From: Rubrobacter_A sp965214435
GTDB taxonomy: Bacteria > Actinomycetota > Rubrobacteria > Rubrobacterales > Rubrobacteraceae
Direction: 5' to 3'
Length of the DNA stretch: 64,000 bases
NCBI GenBank assembly: GCA_965214435.1
Contig: OZ243960.1
Coordinates: forward strand, 2,790,001-2,854,000
The stretch's first letter is position 1. The number at the start of each line of letters is the position of its first letter. Below the pieces are notes generated by a model, which was not told the DNA's origin, did no database searches, and saw only the letters and a program-made list of their open reading frames with translations. Position numbers and translations under genes: made by a program. This document shows positions 24,872 to 33,231 of this stretch, one piece after another.

Positions 24872-26545
24872 TTACAGGCTTGTGTCGTTAGTATCCGACA
24901 GGCGCTGGTGAGTCAGGCGCACGGCCATCGAGCCCTCCCCCACGGCGGAAGCTACACGCTTGATCGAGCCGCTCCTCACGTCTCCTACCGCGAACACGCC
25001 CGGCAGGCTGGTCTCGAAGAGCAGCGGTTGTCTACCGCGCCACGCCGCCCCGTCTAACTCAGAGGTATCCAACGCCGCGCCGGAGAGTACGAAACCTTTC
25101 TCGTCGAGCTGGACGGTACCTTCCAGCCACCCCGCGTTGGCATCCGCCCCGATAAACGCGAAGATCATGCGGACGCCGAGTGTCCGGCGCTCACCGTTGC
25201 GGTTATCCTCCACCACGATGCCTTCCAGCGGAGCCTCGTCACCAAGTAACTCCAGGATCTCGGTGTTGGCGAGCAGTTCTATGTTCTCGGTAGCTTCTAC
25301 CCGGTCTACCAGGTACCGTGACATGCTCTTGCCGAGTTCTCCGCCCCGGATCATCAGGTACACCTTGCGGGTGCGGCCTGCAAGAAAGACCGCCGCCTGG
25401 CCGGCCGAGTTGCCCCCGCCAACCACAGCGACCTCATCTCCCTCACACATCTGGGCTTCGGCCTCGGTCGCCGCGTAGTGGACGCTAAGGCCCTCGAACT
25501 CTTCCAGACGCGGCACGTCCAGCCTGCGGTAGCGGGCGCCGGTGGCGACGATAACGCTGCTCGCCCGCACCTCGCTGTCGTCGGAGAGCCGTATTTTGTA
25601 GTGATCACTCTCCCAAGACAGGCTACAGGCTTCTTTAGGAACCGTAGTACGGGCGCCGAACTTGCTGGCCTGCACCATGGCCCGGCTCGCCAACTCGGAG
25701 CCGGAGACTCCGGCCGGGAAGCCCAGGTAGTTCTCGATGCGGCTGCTAGTTCCAGCCTGTCCGCCGAGCGCGACCGACTCCAGGTTCAGGGTAGATAGCC
25801 CCTCGGAGGCGCCGGAGACCGTGGCGGCAAGCCCCGTAGGACCGGCGCCGACCACTACCAGGTCGTAGCTCCGCTCTCCGGAGGTGTCCACGTCGAGGCC
25901 GATCTCCCGGGCGACCTCGGCGTTTGAGGGGTTTTTGAGTACCCGGCCGTGCCAGATAGTCACCGGCGTCTCGGACCGCTCGATCCCAAACTCCTCTAGC
26001 ACCGCCTGGGACCCATCTCTATCCTCTACGTCGAGCCAGGCATGGGGCAGCCGATTCCGGACGGCGAACTCCCGCAGGCGCAGGGCATCACTTGAATTGC
26101 GAGAACCGACTATACGCAGACCTGTACCGACGTTCATAAGCACCTGCCGCCGGGCGAGAAAAGCCTTGAGGATCAGGTCCGATAGTGCGGGTTCTTCGGT
26201 GACCACTTCTTTTAGATCTCCGGGAGAGATAGCGAGCACCGTACCACCCTCTCCGACGACCGCCGAGAGGTAAACGGCCTGTCCGGTGAGCATGTTCATC
26301 TCTCCGAGAAAACGGTTCGGACCGTGGCTGGCGATGGTGCGGGCTTTACCGCCGAAGTTCTCCACGATGCTAACCGAGCCTTCGAGGATTACTATGAAGT
26401 CGTAGGAAGTATCGCCTTCCTGAAAGAGAACCTGACCCGGTTCGGTCTCGCGCACCTCCCCGTAAGCTTTGAGGCGCGAGATCTGTCCCGCGTCCAGTAC
26501 CGGGAACATCGTGCTGTCCAACGCTTTGTCCGCTCCTCGTACCAC
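24872..26545 (-). CDS. Thioredoxin reductase-like flavoprotein with cNMP-binding and thioredoxin-like domains
   Basis: 557 residues in three domains. Residues 13-130 are a cyclic-nucleotide-binding (CRP-like) domain (GQVLFQEGD, FIVILEGSVSI, FLGEMNMLTG). Residues 140-220 resemble a glutaredoxin/thioredoxin-fold spacer. Residues 226-550 are a thioredoxin-reductase module with FAD motif GAGPTG (233-238), NADPH motif GGGNSA (376-381) and FAVGDVRSG. The CxxC pair normally between the two halves of the NADPH domain is missing (YAATEAEAQMC lies in its neighbourhood), so disulfide reduction by the classical route is unlikely. Cytosolic, substrate unknown. GTG start at 26545. Confidence 0.82.
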   Translation of the reverse strand: MVRGADKALDSTMFPVLDAGQISRLKAYGEVRETEPGQVLFQEGDTSYDFIVILEGSVSIVENFGGKARTIASHGPNRFLGEMNMLTGQAVYLSAVVGEGGTVLAISPGDLKEVVTEEPALSDLILKAFLARRQVLMNVGTGLRIVGSRNSSDALRLREFAVRNRLPHAWLDVEDRDGSQAVLEEFGIERSETPVTIWHGRVLKNPSNAEVAREIGLDVDTSGERSYDLVVVGAGPTGLAATVSGASEGLSTLNLESVALGGQAGTSSRIENYLGFPAGVSGSELASRAMVQASKFGARTTVPKEACSLSWESDHYKIRLSDDSEVRASSVIVATGARYRRLDVPRLEEFEGLSVHYAATEAEAQMCEGDEVAVVGGGNSAGQAAVFLAGRTRKVYLMIRGGELGKSMSRYLVDRVEATENIELLANTEILELLGDEAPLEGIVVEDNRNGERRTLGVRMIFAFIGADANAGWLEGTVQLDEKGFVLSGAALDTSELDGAAWRGRQPLLFETSLPGVFAVGDVRSGSIKRVASAVGEGSMAVRLTHQRLSDTNDTSL

Positions 26546-26554
26546 AACTACTTT

Positions 26555-26560
26555 ATTCTA
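26555..26560 (-). promoter_or_regulatory. -10 box of the thioredoxin reductase-like gene
   Basis: TAGAAT on the minus strand, nine bases before the GTG start at 26545; probably a very short or absent leader. Confidence 0.4.
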
Positions 26561-26637
26561 ACCTCTGGCTTACCCCGCGCTACGAACTTACCAACTAAAC
26601 TTACCAACCATTCTGGCTAATCGAAGCGGGCGTAGCC

Positions 26638-27399
26638 CTAGAAACCGAGGTGCGAGGCGGACTCCCGCAACTCTCTGGGCAGTACCGACTCGAACTCCAG
26701 AAGCTCTCCGGTGACCGGGTGCCGGAAGGCCAACCGCTCGGCGTGGAGCCAGAGCCGATGGTCCGGGACCGCCTTTCCGTAGAGCGGGTCGGCGTATACC
26801 GGGTACCCGATGGCCGAGAGGTGGACCCGGATCTGGTGCGTACGTCCCGTCTCTAACCGGACGCGGAGCATGGTGTGTGCGGCCGTCTCCTGGAACTTCT
26901 CGAAGTGGGTAACCGCCGGTTTGCCGACACCCGCGGCCATGAGCGTCGGATTGTCCGGGTCGCGGCCCACCGGAGAGTCCACCGTACCCGACGGCGGAAG
27001 CCCCGCCCCGACGACTACCGCCCGGTACTCCCGCCGGACTTCTCTAGCGGAGAGTTGCGACACGAGACCCGAGTAAGCCTCTTCGTCCTTTGAAAGCACC
27101 AGTAGGCCCGAGGTATCACGGTCGAGCCGGTGTACGACACCGGGACGTACCGGGTCATCGCCACCGGAGATCCCTTTTTCCAGAAGAGCGTTGACCAGCG
27201 TCCCGGAAGGATTTCCGGCTCCAGGATGCACGATCAGCCCGGCCGGTTTGTCCACGACTAGAACGTGGGCGTCCTCGAATACTACGGGGACCGGTATCTC
27301 TTCGGGCTGCGGACCCTCGTTTCCGGGCAACTGGAGCGAGATCCGTTCCGCCACCCGAACTTTGTAAGCCGGGGTAGACTCCGCGCCCCCGACCAGCAC
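26638..27399 (-). CDS. rluD: RluD/RluA family 23S rRNA pseudouridine synthase
   Basis: 253 residues from the first canonical codon, GTG at 27399. The catalytic domain is complete: HVLVVDKPAGLIVHPG, catalytic Asp93 in HRLDRDTSGLLV, ALGRKxxREYRA-like region, LETGRTHQIRVHL and YAD-PLYG. The frame is open for 48 further codons upstream (to 27543) and encodes an S4 RNA-binding domain (FEVTAGEVGDRLDCIV, SRSLARRAVEEGRVLV). That extension has no ATG, GTG or TTG; an ATA at 27528 or another near-cognate is the only option. The real protein therefore probably starts near 27528. Last gene of the division cluster, directly after the DUF167 gene. Confidence 0.85.
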   Translation of the reverse strand: MLVGGAESTPAYKVRVAERISLQLPGNEGPQPEEIPVPVVFEDAHVLVVDKPAGLIVHPGAGNPSGTLVNALLEKGISGGDDPVRPGVVHRLDRDTSGLLVLSKDEEAYSGLVSQLSAREVRREYRAVVVGAGLPPSGTVDSPVGRDPDNPTLMAAGVGKPAVTHFEKFQETAAHTMLRVRLETGRTHQIRVHLSAIGYPVYADPLYGKAVPDHRLWLHAERLAFRHPVTGELLEFESVLPRELRESASHLGF

Positions 27400-27524
27400 C
27401 CGGCCCTCCTCGACCGCCCGGCGGGCCAGGCTCCGGCTTACTCCGGCGCGACGGGCGACGATACAGTCCAGCCGGTCCCCGACCTCTCCGGCCGTAACCT
27501 CGAACTCGCCGGAGGTTTCAGAAG

Positions 27525-27820
27525 CTATGCGGACCCCAAAACTTTATCCCGGACCTCTTCCGGCGACGGACCGCGGACGAGCATTACCTTATCCCGGCTC
27601 CCCGGACGACTTCGACACCGGAGCGCGGGACCCCGGTCAATGCCGCGAGGCAAAGCTCCGTTTCGGCGTTCGCCCGTCTTCCGGACGGCGGGGAGGCGAT
27701 GGAGAGCTTCAAGGCGCTCTCGCCGTAGAAGCCTCTTATGGAAGTGCTTTTCACCTCCGGAGAGACCCGCACCGTCAGGACCGCTCCGCCGCGAGCCGGA
27801 CGGATGGCGCCGCTAGTCAC
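27525..27820 (-). pseudogene. yggU: DUF167 (YggU) family protein with a one-base frameshift near its end
   Basis: Starts at GTG 27820, overlapping the divIVA stop. It reads GAVLTVRVSPEVKSTSIRG, YGESALKLSIASPPSGRRAN and TGVPRSGVEVVRG, all DUF167 hallmarks, then hits TAA after GAGIR. In another frame the expected end follows at once: SRDKVMLVRGPSPEEVRDKV, ending at TAG 27525-27527. One base missing in the C run at 27600-27603 would explain it. It is either a sequencing indel or a real truncation of about 20 residues; the conserved SRDK motif is lost in the literal reading. Family function is unknown. Confidence 0.7.
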
Positions 27821-28829
27821 GCCGGCGCAGGTAACGGCTGGCCCGGAACATCCGGTTTTCATCCCCGGTCTCGTCTCCGGCGTCTTCGGGAACGGCTTCG
27901 TCCCCGTTGGTTTCACCAGCGCCCCGGATATCTTCAGTCCCGTTCTCGACTTTTGTCTCGTCGGGCATCGGCTCCTCCCATTCCACATCTTCTCCGGCAC
28001 CGGAATCCCTGGGAAATTCCTCCTCTTCCGGCGGGCCGGTCTCCAGGCTGGACGGGTCGTATTCGGGCTCTTCAGTCTCGGGGACTTCATCCACACCTGG
28101 CTCGACGGATCCTGCCGCTGGCGCGTCATGTTCTTCTTCGGGGACCACCGATAAGGGTATCTCGGCAGTCTCGGTGTCTCCGGCCTCAGGGTCGCCAGCG
28201 GATGACTCATCTTCCAGAGGTTCCGGACTATCCGTGGGGCCGCCGATGGCCCGGCGGGGCGATTCTTCGGCCGGCCAGGCCGGCGCCACCTCGGCCTCGT
28301 CGATGGCTTCCAGGTAGCTCTCCAGCAGGCGCCGGAAGTCGCCCGTAAAGCGGCGTTTGACGTCGCGCAGACTCTCGTAGGACTCTTGCAGCCTCTCTAT
28401 CCTGGCGGAAGCTTCCGCGAGAACCTGGTGTGCCTGTACCTGAGCTTCCTGGACTGTTAGCTCCGCCTCCCGGTCCGCGCTCTGGCGCAGGTTCTCGGCT
28501 TCACGCTGGAGGCTCTGCCGGAGGATCTCCACCTCGCGGCGGGAGCTCTCCCGAAGGTCTTCGGCCTCCTGCACGGCGGTCTGGCGCAGGTCGTTGGCGG
28601 CCTGCTCCGCGTGGACGAGCGCGGCCTGGATCGAGCTTTCAAGGCTCTCGAACTGCTCCAGCCGCTCTCGGAGGTTCGCGCTTTCCTGGCGCATCCTCTC
28701 GTTCTCGGTGGCGACGCTTTCCAACTCGTCGGCCACGACACCCAGGAAATCCTCTACTTCCCTCTGGTCAAAACCCCGGAAGCCGCTTCTAAATTGCTTG
28801 CGCCGGATTTCTGAAGGCTCGATGCTAAT
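27813..28829 (-). CDS. divIVA: DivIVA family cell-pole/septum protein, probable ATT start
   Basis: About 338 residues starting at ATT 28829. The frame before the first canonical codon (GTG 28736) encodes the conserved DivIVA head, EIRRKQFRSGFRGFDQREVE then DFL, which contains the membrane-curvature-binding segment; a protein lacking it would not be functional. Between the yggT stop (28836) and 28736 there is no ATG/GTG/TTG in frame. After the head come two long coiled coils (to about residue 165) and an acidic Pro/Glu-rich tail. DivIVA recruits growth and division factors to poles and septa. It lies between yggT and the DUF167 gene in the division cluster. Confidence 0.85.
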   Translation of the reverse strand: MSIEPSEIRRKQFRSGFRGFDQREVEDFLGVVADELESVATENERMRQESANLRERLEQFESLESSIQAALVHAEQAANDLRQTAVQEAEDLRESSRREVEILRQSLQREAENLRQSADREAELTVQEAQVQAHQVLAEASARIERLQESYESLRDVKRRFTGDFRRLLESYLEAIDEAEVAPAWPAEESPRRAIGGPTDSPEPLEDESSAGDPEAGDTETAEIPLSVVPEEEHDAPAAGSVEPGVDEVPETEEPEYDPSSLETGPPEEEEFPRDSGAGEDVEWEEPMPDETKVENGTEDIRGAGETNGDEAVPEDAGDETGDENRMFRASRYLRRRD

Positions 28830-28835
28830 CGTGGA

Positions 28836-29177
28836 TCACATCGTAACCGGTCGGATAAAGATTTCGATAATCGTGCCGAGCAACCTCCGTCCCATCCAGA
28901 GGCCGAGCAGCAAGATTATCGGGGAGAGGTCGAGCGCGATACCCCCGAGCCTCAAGGGCGGTATGCGGCTCCGGATCGGCGCTATGATCGGGTTTATTAC
29001 GTTGTTGACGGCGTCGTAGACCCTCTGGAAAAAGTCGCTCGACGGGTACCCTACCCAGCCGAAGATGATCCAGGCTATAACGAACGCGAGCATTATGTAG
29101 TACGCGTACGTCACTGTATTGCCTAACAGATCCGCTATGCTGAATCCGAATGCTCCCTGTAGAAGCCCGAGCGTCAC
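28836..29177 (-). CDS. yggT: YggT family membrane protein
   Basis: 113 residues, two hydrophobic hairpin units (about 23-45 and 80-108) with the YggT signature RVYDAVNNVINPIIAPIRSRIP between them and LDLSPIILLLGL after it. Function not settled; linked to division and osmotic stress in other bacteria. GTG start at 29177. Its neighbours sepF, proC and divIVA are the usual ones in Gram-positive division clusters. Confidence 0.88.
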   Translation of the reverse strand: MTLGLLQGAFGFSIADLLGNTVTYAYYIMLAFVIAWIIFGWVGYPSSDFFQRVYDAVNNVINPIIAPIRSRIPPLRLGGIALDLSPIILLLGLWMGRRLLGTIIEIFIRPVTM

Positions 29178-29188
29178 TAAAACCTACC

Positions 29189-29977
29189 TCACTCTCCGAG
29201 CCGCCGGGCCTGTTCGGCCGCCGCGGTTATGCCCTCGTAGACCGCCGCGACAAACCCGGCCTTTTCCATCGCCGCGTAAGCCGCCGCCGTCGTACCTCCG
29301 GGCGTCATTACTTCGTCCCGCACCTCGTGGGCGCTTTTCTGCTCCAGTAATTCTACCGTGCCCCGCAGGGTACCGTTTACCAGCTTGCGGGCGATGTCCC
29401 GCGGCACTCCCTGCTGTACCCCGGCCTGCACCAGGGAATCGGCGAAGAGCGCCACGTACGCCGGTCCCGATCCGTGGAGCGCGGTCGCCGCGTCGAAAAG
29501 GCGCTCCGGCAGCTCCATTACCTGGCCGACCGAACCGAAGATCTCCATTACCGTGGGCTTTGCGGCCTCTCCGGCTTCGTTTGAAGCGACCACCGCCGAG
29601 CCGAGCCCTACCGAGGCGCACACGTTCGGCATTACTCTTAGCACTCCGGTGTCCTGTGGCAGCAGGGAGGCGATGCGGTCTATGGTTATCCCGGCGGCGA
29701 CGCTGACCACGGCTTTACCGGCGCCTTCAAGCGGTCCGGAGACCTGCTTTAGCACCGGCTCGACGTCCCAGGGTTTTATGGCGAGGATGGCGAGGTCGCT
29801 GTTTTCGGCTAACTCGGCGTTTGATGCGGTGGTCCAGACGCCGGGGGTTTCGGAGAGCTTCGCGAGGTGGTCCGGCCTCGCATCGGCGACCCCGAGCTCA
29901 AAGCGGTCGGAGGCGGCGAGCTCCGTAAAGAGCGCGCCGCCGATCTTACCGACCCCGATTATCCCTACCCGCGTCAT
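29189..29977 (-). CDS. proC: Pyrroline-5-carboxylate reductase
   Basis: 262 residues, standard length. NADPH-binding GIIGVGKIGGAL at the N-terminus, the substrate-side AAGITIDRIASLLP and RVMPNVCASVGLGSAV, and the C-terminal dimer helices with the signature HGSGPAYVALFADSLVQAGVQQG, plus DEVMTPGGTTAAAYAAMEKAG. Catalyses the last step of proline synthesis. Its presence among division genes is a common Gram-positive arrangement, without known functional link. Confidence 0.94.
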   Translation of the reverse strand: MTRVGIIGVGKIGGALFTELAASDRFELGVADARPDHLAKLSETPGVWTTASNAELAENSDLAILAIKPWDVEPVLKQVSGPLEGAGKAVVSVAAGITIDRIASLLPQDTGVLRVMPNVCASVGLGSAVVASNEAGEAAKPTVMEIFGSVGQVMELPERLFDAATALHGSGPAYVALFADSLVQAGVQQGVPRDIARKLVNGTLRGTVELLEQKSAHEVRDEVMTPGGTTAAAYAAMEKAGFVAAVYEGITAAAEQARRLGE

Positions 29978-29992
29978 CGAAGCCCTACGACT

Positions 29993-30598
29993 TTATAGCT
30001 GATTGAAGAACGCCCGCTCGGCGAGTCGTTTACGCTCCTCTGCGCTGACCTCGACGTTGCGCGGGGTCAGTAGAAAGACCCTGTTCGCCACGGTCTGTAT
30101 CTGCCCGTCCAGCGCGTAGGTCAGCCCGGCACAGAAGTCCACCATCCTTCTCGATAGCTCCCCATCGACGTTCTGGAGGTTCAGGATCACCGGCTGCTGC
30201 TTTTTAAAGCGGTCGGCGAGCGGCTGGGCGTCGTTGAAGTTGGCCGGCTCTATAACGCTCACCCGGGCCGGTGCTCCCTGGTCCGGAACGGCCCGCAGGT
30301 GCGCGGCGTTCGAGTTACTCTGCGAGCCCCCGTGGCGCTCCCGACTCGAAGATTCGCTGCCGAAAAGGTCCCCGAGAGAAGTCCCGAAAGCCGTCGAGGA
30401 CGAACGCTCCGTCCGCGCCAGCCGCCGGACTGCCGGGCGAGACTCACCGCCCCCGGAGCCGCTGGCGGCTTCGTTATTGTAGGATTCCCTTGAAGAGGAG
30501 TACCGCGCGTCCTCTTCTTCCTCGTAGTACTCGTCTTCATCGTCCACTCCAAACCCGAACCAAGCCGCCATCCTGTCCAGCTGGTCTTTAACGCCCAT
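29993..30598 (-). CDS. sepF: Cell division protein SepF
   Basis: 201 residues. An N-terminal amphipathic helix (GVKDQLDRMAAWFGFGVDDED) is likely to anchor the protein to the membrane, a disordered Ser/Arg-rich linker follows, and the C-terminal SepF core is at about residues 115-195: RVSVIEPANFNDAQPLADRF, QPVILNLQNVDGELSRRMVD, FCAGLTYALDGQIQTVANRVFLLTP. SepF aligns and tethers FtsZ; in Actinomycetota it replaces much of FtsA/ZipA function, yet here ftsA is also present. GGAGG precedes the ATG. Confidence 0.94.
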   Translation of the reverse strand: MGVKDQLDRMAAWFGFGVDDEDEYYEEEEDARYSSSRESYNNEAASGSGGGESRPAVRRLARTERSSSTAFGTSLGDLFGSESSSRERHGGSQSNSNAAHLRAVPDQGAPARVSVIEPANFNDAQPLADRFKKQQPVILNLQNVDGELSRRMVDFCAGLTYALDGQIQTVANRVFLLTPRNVEVSAEERKRLAERAFFNQL

Positions 30599-30607
30599 CC
30601 TGCCTCC

Positions 30608-31318
30608 TCACGGACCACCTTCCTGTATCAAAGTCCGTCCAATCCTTACTAGAGTAGCCCCCTCTTCGACCGCGACCTTGTAGTCGCCGCTCATGCCCAT
30701 CGAAAGCTCCGAAAGGTCGAAGTGCGGGGCCCAAACGTCTCTGAGACTATCACGGACCTCCCTTAACTTCGCGAAAACATAGCGTACATCTTCCGGGTCT
30801 TCAACAAGCGGCGCGATGGTCATGAAACCCCGGACCCTTACCCTCCCCTCCGTTTCGGCCGCAGTCTCCAACAAGGCTTCGGTCTCTTCTATTCCTACAC
30901 CGTACTTGGCCGCCTCCCCGCTGACGTTCAGTTGCAGTAACACCTCTACCCCGCTTTCCGGGGCCCGTTTTGCAAGCTCGGTGACGAGCCGCCCGGAGTC
31001 GACCGAGTGTATAAGCCCCACCCGGGGGACCACCTCCCGAGCCTTCCGGCGCTGTACGTGACCGATAAAGTGCCACTCAAAGCCGTCGCCGAACAACTCT
31101 TGCTTGGCGGCGAGATCCTCGGCCCGGTTCTCACCGAGCAAATCTACCCCAACCTTGGAAAGAATCGAGACCTGCTCCGCGGAGTAGTACTTGCTGGCGA
31201 CGAGCAGCCGGGCGTCCCCGGCTCCCCGGCCACTCTTCTCCAGAGCCTCGGAGATTCCCTCCCGCACGGCCGAGAGCCGCGAGCGGATACCGGACTCCGT
31301 TATGGTGCCGTCGGCCAC
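30608..31318 (-). CDS. yggS: YggS family PLP homeostasis protein
   Basis: 236 residues, alanine-racemase-like TIM barrel without the second domain. The PLP lysine is in LLVASKYYSAEQV, followed by GENRAEDLAAKQ, WHFIGHVQRRKAREV, IHSVDSGRL and the phosphate-binding end LSMGMSGDYKVAVEEGATLVRIG. It binds and buffers pyridoxal phosphate and has no known catalytic activity. Between pgeF and sepF, the conserved Gram-positive order. Confidence 0.93.
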   Translation of the reverse strand: MADGTITESGIRSRLSAVREGISEALEKSGRGAGDARLLVASKYYSAEQVSILSKVGVDLLGENRAEDLAAKQELFGDGFEWHFIGHVQRRKAREVVPRVGLIHSVDSGRLVTELAKRAPESGVEVLLQLNVSGEAAKYGVGIEETEALLETAAETEGRVRVRGFMTIAPLVEDPEDVRYVFAKLREVRDSLRDVWAPHFDLSELSMGMSGDYKVAVEEGATLVRIGRTLIQEGGP

Positions 31319-31319
31319 C

Positions 31320-32066
31320 TTAAACCCGCGCTACCGCGGCCAGGTTCCGGCCGGTGTGCGGACCCTCTTTGCGGTGCGAGAAAAAGAGGTCCCGCCGGCA
31401 GCCGGTACACAGCCCGAGGTCATAGACCTCCGATACGCCGACAGCCGCAAGATCCTGCCGGATAGCCGCCGGTAGGGAGAGTTGGCGGCCGGAGACCACA
31501 CCCTCCCCGAACCGCTCTCTAAAGCTTTCGGCTAGCTCCTCGGACACCTCATAGCAGCAACCCCGGATGCCGGGGCCTATGTAAGCCCGGACCCCGGAGG
31601 TTTCACCCATTTTGGTAGCAGCTTTGCCGGAGATACCGGAGAGCGTGCCCCGCCATCCGGAGTGCACCATACCCACGGCCTCCGGTCCGACGAGCGCCAC
31701 CGGCACGCAGTCGGCGACCGCCACTACCAGCGACAGGTCTTTCTCGCCGGTCAGTAGAGCGTCGCCCTCGCCTGCGAGACCGCCGTCCGTTACCTCAATG
31801 ACCGTATCCCCGGCGACCTGGCGGACCCATGAGGTCTCGTTACCGTTCATGGCCCGTTTTATCCGGGCCAGGTTTTCAGCGACGGCGGCTTTCTCGTCAC
31901 CGACTTTGACGGACACGTTCAGGCTATCATACGGTGGCCGGGAGACGCCGCCGAGCCGGGTGAAAAACCAGACGCTGGCGTTCTCCGGCTCAGGGTCTGG
32001 CGTTACGTAGCCGGCGCTGTCCGGCGGGCGGTGCTCTTTCCAGGTAACCCGGGGCTCTGTGCGCAC
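31320..32066 (-). CDS. pgeF: Peptidoglycan editing factor PgeF (YfiH, laccase-like)
   Basis: 248 residues, Cu-oxidase_4/YfiH family. It carries FFTRLGGVSRPPYDSLNVS, the QVAGDTVIEV segment, ADCVPVALVG, the Zn-ligand motif GMVHSGWRGTLSG and YIGPGIRGCCYEVSEE, with CTGCRRDLFFSHRKEG at the end. Homologues remove L-Ser-containing wall precursors or deaminate/phosphorolyse adenosine. Located straight after ftsZ, consistent with a role in wall quality control. Confidence 0.92.
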   Translation of the reverse strand: MRTEPRVTWKEHRPPDSAGYVTPDPEPENASVWFFTRLGGVSRPPYDSLNVSVKVGDEKAAVAENLARIKRAMNGNETSWVRQVAGDTVIEVTDGGLAGEGDALLTGEKDLSLVVAVADCVPVALVGPEAVGMVHSGWRGTLSGISGKAATKMGETSGVRAYIGPGIRGCCYEVSEELAESFRERFGEGVVSGRQLSLPAAIRQDLAAVGVSEVYDLGLCTGCRRDLFFSHRKEGPHTGRNLAAVARV

Positions 32067-32078
32067 CCTCTGGCGTCC

Positions 32079-33161
32079 CTACCGGCGCCGGAGAAAGGCG
32101 GGGATGTCGAGCGCGTCGGCTTCTTCGTCCTGCGGCACGAACTCTTCCCGCTCGCGTTCCTCGGCCGGTGGGCGCTCGCGGGTCTCGCGGGTCTCGCGGC
32201 GCTGGTTCACCAGACGCTGGTCAAAGCCGGTGGCGATCACGGTCACGCTGACCCGCTCGCCGAAGGTCTCATCCACGACGGCCCCGAAGATCATGTTCGC
32301 ATCCTGGTGGGCGGCGTTGTGCACGATCTCCGCCGCCTCGTTGACTTCGAAGATGCCAAGCTCCGACCCACCGGTGATGTTCAAGATAATGCCGGTAGCG
32401 CCCTCGATGCTGGCTTCCAGGAGCGGACTCGAAATTGCTACCTTCGCGGCTTCGGCCCCGCGGTTCTCGCTGCTCGAATCCCCGATGCCCATGAGCGCCG
32501 ACCCGGAGTCCTGCATGATGGTGCGCACGTCCGCGAAGTCCAGGTTTATGAGACCCGGAACCGTTATGAGGTCCGTAATGCCCTGCACGCCCTTGAGCAG
32601 CACGTCGTCGGCCAGCTTAAAAGCGTCCATCATGCTGGTCCGCTTATCGGCGACCTGCAAAAGCCGGTCGTTGGGGATGATTATCAGGGCGTCGACGCTT
32701 TCCTTGAGGCGCTTTATCCCGTCTTCGGCGTAGGTCGAGCGCCGCCGGCCCTCAAACGAAAACGGCCGCGTGACCACACCGACCGTGAGCGCCCCGGCTT
32801 CCCGGGCTATCTTGGCGACCACCGGGGCCGCTCCCGTGCCGGTGCCGCCGCCCTTGCCAGCCGCCACGAATACCATGTCCGCGCCCTGAACGGCTTCCTC
32901 TATCTCCGCCTTATTCTCTTCAGCCGCATCCATACCGACCTTGGGATCCGCCCCCGCTCCCAAGCCCCGCGTGAGCTTCTCCCCGATGTGGATCTTCACG
33001 TCCGCGTCACACATCTGCAGCGACTGCGCGTCCGTATTCACCGCCACAAACTCAACACCCTGCAAACCGGAGTTGATCATGCGGTTCACCGCGTTCGTCC
33101 CGCCGCCGCCGATGCCCACAACTTTTATGACCGCCAGGTAGTTAGTCCCCGAGTCGTACAT
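32079..33161 (-). CDS. ftsZ: Cell division GTPase FtsZ
   Basis: 360 residues. The GTP-binding tubulin signature GGGTGTG is at residues 104-110, N-terminal IKVVGIGGGGTNAVNRMI, the T7 loop region NLDFADVRTIMQDSGSALMG, and a C-terminal linker carrying a short ETR repeat before the conserved tail DIPAFLRRR, which binds FtsA/SepF. The linker is only about 30 residues, short for the family. Forms the Z ring. ATG start, 63 bases after ftsA, with a hairpin in between. Confidence 0.97.
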   Translation of the reverse strand: MYDSGTNYLAVIKVVGIGGGGTNAVNRMINSGLQGVEFVAVNTDAQSLQMCDADVKIHIGEKLTRGLGAGADPKVGMDAAEENKAEIEEAVQGADMVFVAAGKGGGTGTGAAPVVAKIAREAGALTVGVVTRPFSFEGRRRSTYAEDGIKRLKESVDALIIIPNDRLLQVADKRTSMMDAFKLADDVLLKGVQGITDLITVPGLINLDFADVRTIMQDSGSALMGIGDSSSENRGAEAAKVAISSPLLEASIEGATGIILNITGGSELGIFEVNEAAEIVHNAAHQDANMIFGAVVDETFGERVSVTVIATGFDQRLVNQRRETRETRERPPAEEREREEFVPQDEEADALDIPAFLRRR

Positions 33162-33215
33162 TAACCGCTCGACCTTTCGTCTATTTTCTCCCGTCCCAAC
33201 CTCAGGCCTCCCAAA

Positions 33216-33231
33216 GGGTTAGCGCTAACCC
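33216..33231. repeat. 16-base perfect palindrome between ftsA and ftsZ
   Basis: GGGTTAGCGCTAACCC spans the ftsA stop codon. In RNA it forms GGGUUA/UAACCC around GCGC. It may act as an RNA-processing or attenuation hairpin adjusting the FtsZ:FtsA ratio, or as a DNA operator. No function is proven. Confidence 0.5.

Noticed and set aside
27821..28210. N-terminal extension of the DUF167 frame to 28210
   Set aside because: It lies inside divIVA in another frame and is Arg/Pro/Lys-rich nonsense; the DUF167 gene starts at GTG 27820.
32145..32215. Short tandem repeat in the ftsZ linker
   Set aside because: Two copies of an ETR-coding unit in a disordered linker; not a repeat element.
32031..33164. 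377-codon open frame on the plus strand
   Set aside because: Antisense to ftsZ over its whole length, with no family-like motifs; a by-product of GC-rich codon use.
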